This document shows, in pieces, positions 7,143 through 10,000 of a stretch of 10,000 nucleotides of DNA. This stretch comes from an uncultured Azospirillum sp. GTDB taxonomy: Bacteria > Pseudomonadota > Alphaproteobacteria > Azospirillales > Azospirillaceae. The translations under genes and the position numbers were made by a program. Numbering within the stretch: the stretch's first letter is position 1; every line of letters begins with the position of its first letter. Location of the stretch: the NCBI GenBank assembly GCA_937960755.1, contig CALGOL010000288.1, positions 1 to 10,000 on the forward strand. Direction: 5' to 3'. The notes below the pieces were generated by a model, which was not told the DNA's origin, did not search any database, and worked only from the letters and a program-made list of their open reading frames with translations.

Positions 7143-7850
7143 ATGTCTGCGGCCAGCGCTTGGGGGGAGTTCTGGAACCGGGCCGACACCGGGGTTTACG
7201 TCAATCAACGCAATCTGGAGGCCCATTTCGCCTGTCTGGCGGCGGGGCTGGCCCCGTACATGCCGGCAGGCGGCGCCGTGCTGGATTACGGCTGCGGCGA
7301 CGCGCTGGCGGCGGGCGAACTGGCGCAGCGTTGCGCCAGCCTGACGCTTTATGACGCCGCGCCAGCGGTGCGGCGCCGGCTGAAGGAGCGATACGCCAAG
7401 CATCCGCGCATTCGCATCGCCGACAGCGACGGCGCCGATGCGCTGCCCGAAGGCGCGTTTGACGTGGTTACGGTCGTGTCGGTGGTGCAGTACGTGCCGC
7501 CGGCCGAGCTGCCCGCGCTGCTGCGGCGTTGGCGCGGCTTGCTGAAGCCGGGCGGCCATTTGATCCTGGCCGATGTCGTGCCGCCGGAGACCCCGCTGCT
7601 GCGCGACGTCGCCAGCCAGCTTTCCTTCGCCGCCGCCAACGGCTTTTTCGGCCCGGCCGTGCTGGGAATCGTCAAACTAGCGCTGTCGGATTATCGCGAA
7701 ATCCGCAAAACCGCCGGCTTTTCCATGTATGACGCCGAAACGATGCTTAAATTGCTGAGCGAGGCGGGTTTTCAACCCGCCGAACGCTTAACCCCCAACA
7801 TCGGCCCGACGCCGCACCGGCTGTCGTTCAAGGGGACGGCGCCCGCATAA
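7143..7850 (+). CDS. Class I SAM-dependent methyltransferase
   Basis: The 235-residue protein has a Rossmann-type methyltransferase fold. The SAM-binding motif I is VLDYGCGDA (46-54). An acidic residue at the end of beta 2 lies in LTLYDAAP. The motif IV region is DVVTVVSVVQYV (from 107), followed by LLRRWRGLLKPGGHLILADVVPPE, typical of the Methyltransf_11/25 type. The C-terminal part (about 150-235) includes a segment that may form a substrate cap, and the end, PTPHRLSFKG, is common to such enzymes. The substrate cannot be inferred. I prefer the ATG at 7143 because GGAAG sits 6 bases upstream; an in-frame ATG at 7107 would add 12 residues without a good ribosome site. The gene follows gdx by 53 bases and its 3' end overlaps the convergent gtrA gene by 23 bases. 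Confidence 0.88.
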   Translation: MSAASAWGEFWNRADTGVYVNQRNLEAHFACLAAGLAPYMPAGGAVLDYGCGDALAAGELAQRCASLTLYDAAPAVRRRLKERYAKHPRIRIADSDGADALPEGAFDVVTVVSVVQYVPPAELPALLRRWRGLLKPGGHLILADVVPPETPLLRDVASQLSFAAANGFFGPAVLGIVKLALSDYREIRKTAGFSMYDAETMLKLLSEAGFQPAERLTPNIGPTPHRLSFKGTAPA

Positions 7851-8229
7851 GCCCATCGGTGCGCGCCGCGAAGGTCCAAAAACGGTTGGCGGAATAGCTC
7901 CAACCCATGACGATGACGGTGGCGGCGATTTGCGACGGCAAGTAATGCAGGTCCAACTCGTGCGCCAGCGTCCACATCACCGCGGCGTTAAGCGCCAAGC
8001 CCACCAAAGCCACCGCGATGAAGCGGGGAAAGGTGGCGACATGCTTGCCGTCGCTCTTGAAAACATGGGTGTAGTTGAGCGCGTAGCTGATGACGGCGCC
8101 GACGGCGAAACCGCAGGCCGACGCCGTCACCGGCGGAAAATGCGCCAATTCGGCGAGCGCGATCAGCACCGCGTAATGCCCCGCCGCCGCGGCGCAGCCA
8201 ACCAGAGCGAAGGCGAGGAATTGCAGCAT
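7828..8229 (-). CDS. GtrA family membrane protein (probable lipid-linked sugar flippase)
   Basis: This 133-residue protein has four predicted membrane spans, near 2-24, 34-52, 69-88 and 99-113. It carries the two GtrA-family hallmarks: SYALNYTHVFKS at about 48-59, after span 2, and WSYSANRFWTF at 110-120, after span 4. GtrA proteins are thought to flip undecaprenyl-phosphate-linked sugars across the inner membrane, or to take part in related cell-surface polysaccharide export. The gene starts only 6 bases after the rpe stop, so the two are probably co-transcribed. Its last codons overlap the convergent methyltransferase gene by 23 bases. A GtrB-like enzyme and a multi-pass membrane protein that could be its partners lie about 2-5 kb away on the other strand. 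Confidence 0.9.
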   Translation of the reverse strand: MLQFLAFALVGCAAAAGHYAVLIALAELAHFPPVTASACGFAVGAVISYALNYTHVFKSDGKHVATFPRFIAVALVGLALNAAVMWTLAHELDLHYLPSQIAATVIVMGWSYSANRFWTFAARTDGLMRAPSP

Positions 8230-8235
8230 CTTGGG

Positions 8236-8892
8236 TCAGCCTTTCAGCGCCGTGATGTTGGCGGCGTAACGTTCCGGGCCGCCGGTGAAGGTGGCGGTGC
8301 CGGCCACCAGCACATTCGCCCCCGCCGCGGCCGCCAGCCGGGCGGTTTCAACATTAATGCCGCCGTCCACTTCCAGGTCAATCGGCTTGCCCAGCCGGTC
8401 GATGCGGCGGCGCAAATCTTCGATCTTGCGCAGTTGAGATGAAATGAAGCTCTGGCCGCCGAAGCCGGGGTTGACCGCCATCACCAGCACCAGATCGACG
8501 TCTTCCAGCACATAGTCGATCACTTCCACCGGGGTGGAGGGGTTGAGCGACACGCCGGCCTTTTTGCCGAACGACTTAATCAGTTGCAGCGTGCGATGCA
8601 GATGGGGGCCGGCTTCCGGGTGGACGGTGATGATGTCGGCGCCGGCCTCGGCGAAGGCGCCGATATAGAGATCAACCGGCGAAATCATCAGATGCACGTC
8701 GAACGTCTTGGCGGTGTGCGGACGCAACGCCTTCACCACGCCGGGGCCGATGGTGATGTTGGGCACGAAATGGCCGTCCATCACATCGATATGGATATAG
8801 TCGGCGCCGGCGGCGTCCACCGCCCGCACCTCCTCGCCCAGGCGGGCGAAATCGGCGGAAAGGATGGACGGGGCGATTTTGACCGACGACAT
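8236..8892 (-). CDS. rpe: Ribulose-phosphate 3-epimerase
   Basis: The 218-residue TIM-barrel enzyme interconverts D-ribulose 5-phosphate and D-xylulose 5-phosphate in the pentose phosphate pathway (and the Calvin cycle where present). The family signature is complete: IAPSILSADF at the N-terminus, HIDVMDGHFVPN with metal ligands H34 and D36, DVHLM with H67, VNPGFGGQSF at about 140-149, and EVDGGIN with D176. Length is normal. The start chosen is the ATG at 8892, because AGGAG lies 9 bases upstream. An in-frame TTG at 8901 would sit directly against that ribosome site and is unlikely. The gene is followed by gtrA after 6 bases and is divergent from the carbonic-anhydrase-like gene across about 116 bases. 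Confidence 0.97.
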   Translation of the reverse strand: MSSVKIAPSILSADFARLGEEVRAVDAAGADYIHIDVMDGHFVPNITIGPGVVKALRPHTAKTFDVHLMISPVDLYIGAFAEAGADIITVHPEAGPHLHRTLQLIKSFGKKAGVSLNPSTPVEVIDYVLEDVDLVLVMAVNPGFGGQSFISSQLRKIEDLRRRIDRLGKPIDLEVDGGINVETARLAAAAGANVLVAGTATFTGGPERYAANITALKG

Positions 8893-8984
8893 GCTCAACA
8901 ACTCCTAGCCTGCTTGCCTAAATTAAAGTTGTTTTCCTCGCCCATCGACATATCATGAATGCGAAGAAACGCCCGCTAAAACGA

Positions 8985-8990
8985 TATAAT
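8985..8990 (+). promoter_or_regulatory. Possible -10 element (TATAAT) for the carbonic-anhydrase-like gene
   Basis: A perfect TATAAT stands out in the GC-rich spacer between rpe and the carbonic-anhydrase-like gene. Transcription starting about 7 bases downstream would give a leader of only about 12 bases before the ATG at 9009. It would exclude the upstream ATG at 8955 from the message. No good -35 hexamer lies 16-18 bases upstream, so the promoter may be activator-dependent or may not be real. Confidence 0.35.
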
Positions 8991-8997
8991 GTATCAC

Positions 8998-9003
8998 GAG
9001 AGG
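8998..9003 (+). promoter_or_regulatory. Ribosome binding site deciding the start at 9009
   Basis: GAGAGG lies 5 bases before the ATG at 9009 and is the best purine-rich site in the region. The competing in-frame ATG at 8955 has no comparable site, and its extra 18 residues would displace the Tat signal from the N-terminus. Confidence 0.7.
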
Positions 9004-9008
9004 ATGAA

Positions 9009-9575
9009 ATGCCCAAAGATCACATTCATCACACCGGCGATTGCCTCCACGCGCCGACCGATACCCATTCGCGCCGCGGCTTTCTCACGCTAGCGACCCT
9101 GTCGGCCGGCGTCGCCCTGCTCGCCCCCGCCGTCGCCAAGCGCGCCGAAGCGGCCGGCGGCACCGACATCCTGCTGTTGTCCTGCATGGACTATCGCTTG
9201 ATGGACGAGGTCGCTGCTTATATGCAAAAGCGCGGCCTGAAAGACAAGTACGACCATGTCATTCTCGCCGGCGCCAGCCTGGGCGCGTTGACCAGCGCCA
9301 AGCCCGCCTGGGGCCAAGCGTTCTGGGAGCATGTCGACGTCGCCAAGCAGTTGCATCACATCAAGAAAATCATCGTGCTGGATCATCGCGACTGCGGCGC
9401 CTACAAGGTGTTTCTAGGCGCCGACGCGGTCAGCGACCCGAATAAGGAGACTGCGGCGCACGCAGAGCAGCTCCGCGCCCTGCACAGCCAGATCAAGGCC
9501 AAGCACCCCGAATTGGCGGTCGAACTGCTGCTGATGGACCTGAAAGGCGGCGTCGCCGAGATCAATCCGGCCTGA
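9009..9575 (+). CDS. Tat-exported beta-carbonic-anhydrase-like protein
   Basis: The protein has 188 residues. The N-terminus carries a twin-arginine signal, SRRGFL at 21-26, then a hydrophobic stretch and a likely cleavage after AEA at about residue 48. The mature part has the zinc-site pattern of beta-carbonic anhydrases: C59 and D61 with R63 in CMDYR, and H126 and C129 in DHRDCGAY. The catalytic Asp-Arg dyad would be D61/R63. Beta-carbonic anhydrases interconvert CO2 and bicarbonate. Tat export implies folding with metal in the cytoplasm and action in the periplasm, where the enzyme could aid CO2/bicarbonate supply or pH balance. The domain is compact and diverges from the usual C-x-D-S-R and HTDCG wording, so activity is probable but not certain. 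The His-rich leader (HIHH) precedes the Tat motif. The stop is 8 bases from the convergent transporter gene. Confidence 0.85.
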   Translation: MPKDHIHHTGDCLHAPTDTHSRRGFLTLATLSAGVALLAPAVAKRAEAAGGTDILLLSCMDYRLMDEVAAYMQKRGLKDKYDHVILAGASLGALTSAKPAWGQAFWEHVDVAKQLHHIKKIIVLDHRDCGAYKVFLGADAVSDPNKETAAHAEQLRALHSQIKAKHPELAVELLLMDLKGGVAEINPA

Positions 9576-9583
9576 TTAAGGCG

Positions 9584-10000
9584 TCAAGCCGCCTCCCGGC
9601 GGTAGATGTAAAGCCCGCTGGCGATGACGACGGCCCCGCCGACGATCACCGCCAGCGTCGGCGCGTCGCCAAACCACATAAAGCCGATGCCGGTCGCCCA
9701 GATCAGCCCGGTGTATTCGAACGGCGCCACCAAGCCGGCGGGACCAAGGCGATAGGCCAGGGTCATGAAGACCTGCCCACCGACGCCCATCACCCCCATC
9801 ACCGCCACCAGCGCGAAATCCTTCGCCGCCAGCGGAACCCAGCCCGACCACGATAGCGCGCCGCCCACCAGCGTCGCCGCGGCCAGAAACAACGCCACCA
9901 TGCCCAAAGCGGTGGCGGAGCCGGACAGTGCGCGGATTTGCACCGCCGACAGGGCGTAGAAGAACGCCGCCCCGACAGAGGCCGCCCATGGCGCCCAGTC
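9584..10000 (-). CDS. EamA/DMT family transporter, C-terminal half (5' end beyond window)
   Basis: About 138 codons are open from the right edge to a TGA at 9584-9586, so the N-terminal half is outside the window. The fragment is almost entirely hydrophobic, with roughly five spans ending in a short polar tail (YRREAA). The stretch GPAGLVAPFEYTGLIWA and the following MWFGDAPT are typical of the second EamA repeat in drug/metabolite transporters. These are inner-membrane exporters or importers of small metabolites; the substrate cannot be told from this part. An internal GTG near 9943 is not a credible start because the homologous frame continues upstream. The gene is convergent with the carbonic-anhydrase-like gene, with only 8 bases between the stops, and no T-tract terminator is visible. 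Confidence 0.88.
   Translation of the reverse strand, partial: DWAPWAASVGAAFFYALSAVQIRALSGSATALGMVALFLAAATLVGGALSWSGWVPLAAKDFALVAVMGVMGVGGQVFMTLAYRLGPAGLVAPFEYTGLIWATGIGFMWFGDAPTLAVIVGGAVVIASGLYIYRREAA

Noticed and set aside
9579..9603. Small hairpins (AGGCG...CGCCT, then CCGCC...GGCGG) at the convergent stops as a terminator
   Set aside because: The stems are only about 5 bases, lie inside the transporter coding end and have no T run.

Overview
The window looks like chromosomal DNA of a GC-rich Gram-negative bacterium, most likely an alphaproteobacterium of Rhodospirillales type. This rests on the strong G/C third-position bias, a sigma-54 type promoter, a Tat-exported protein, Gtr-type envelope glycosylation genes, and a nested-palindrome intergenic repeat of the kind scattered through many proteobacterial genomes. 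The genus is inference only. No rRNA, tRNA, CRISPR array, phage gene or complete insertion sequence is visible.

Layout. (1) From 1981 leftwards off the window edge, on the minus strand, runs a large repeat-rich protein gene. It has an unassigned N-terminal region, three DUF5648-like repeats and one autotransporter-associated repeat. Its reading frame appears to leave the repeat family about 55 bases before the edge. (2) 1982-2304 is intergenic and holds a nested inverted repeat. (3) 2305-2970, minus strand, is a HELAH metalloprotein resembling the EF-P hydroxylase EpmC. (4) A 239-base divergent spacer leads to a plus-strand pair: a GtrB-like polyisoprenyl-phosphate glycosyltransferase and a nine-or-so-pass membrane protein that is probably its GT-C partner. 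(5) A sigma-54 promoter-like site precedes a lytic transglycosylase, followed closely by a guanidinium exporter (Gdx/SugE) and a SAM-dependent methyltransferase. (6) On the minus strand, rpe and a GtrA-family flippase-like gene sit 6 bases apart, and gtrA overlaps the methyltransferase tail to tail. (7) Divergent from rpe is a Tat-secreted beta-carbonic-anhydrase-like protein. (8) Convergent with it, and cut by the right edge, is the C-terminal half of an EamA/DMT transporter.

How the genes may work together. The GtrB-like enzyme, the multi-pass membrane protein and GtrA are the three parts of a classical Gtr module: lipid-linked sugar synthesis, transfer in the periplasm, and flipping. Here they lie within about 5 kb but in two separate transcription units. 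The other genes look like ordinary single-function loci. The large antisense frames over the first gene and over the EpmC-like gene are codon-bias shadows and are not annotated.
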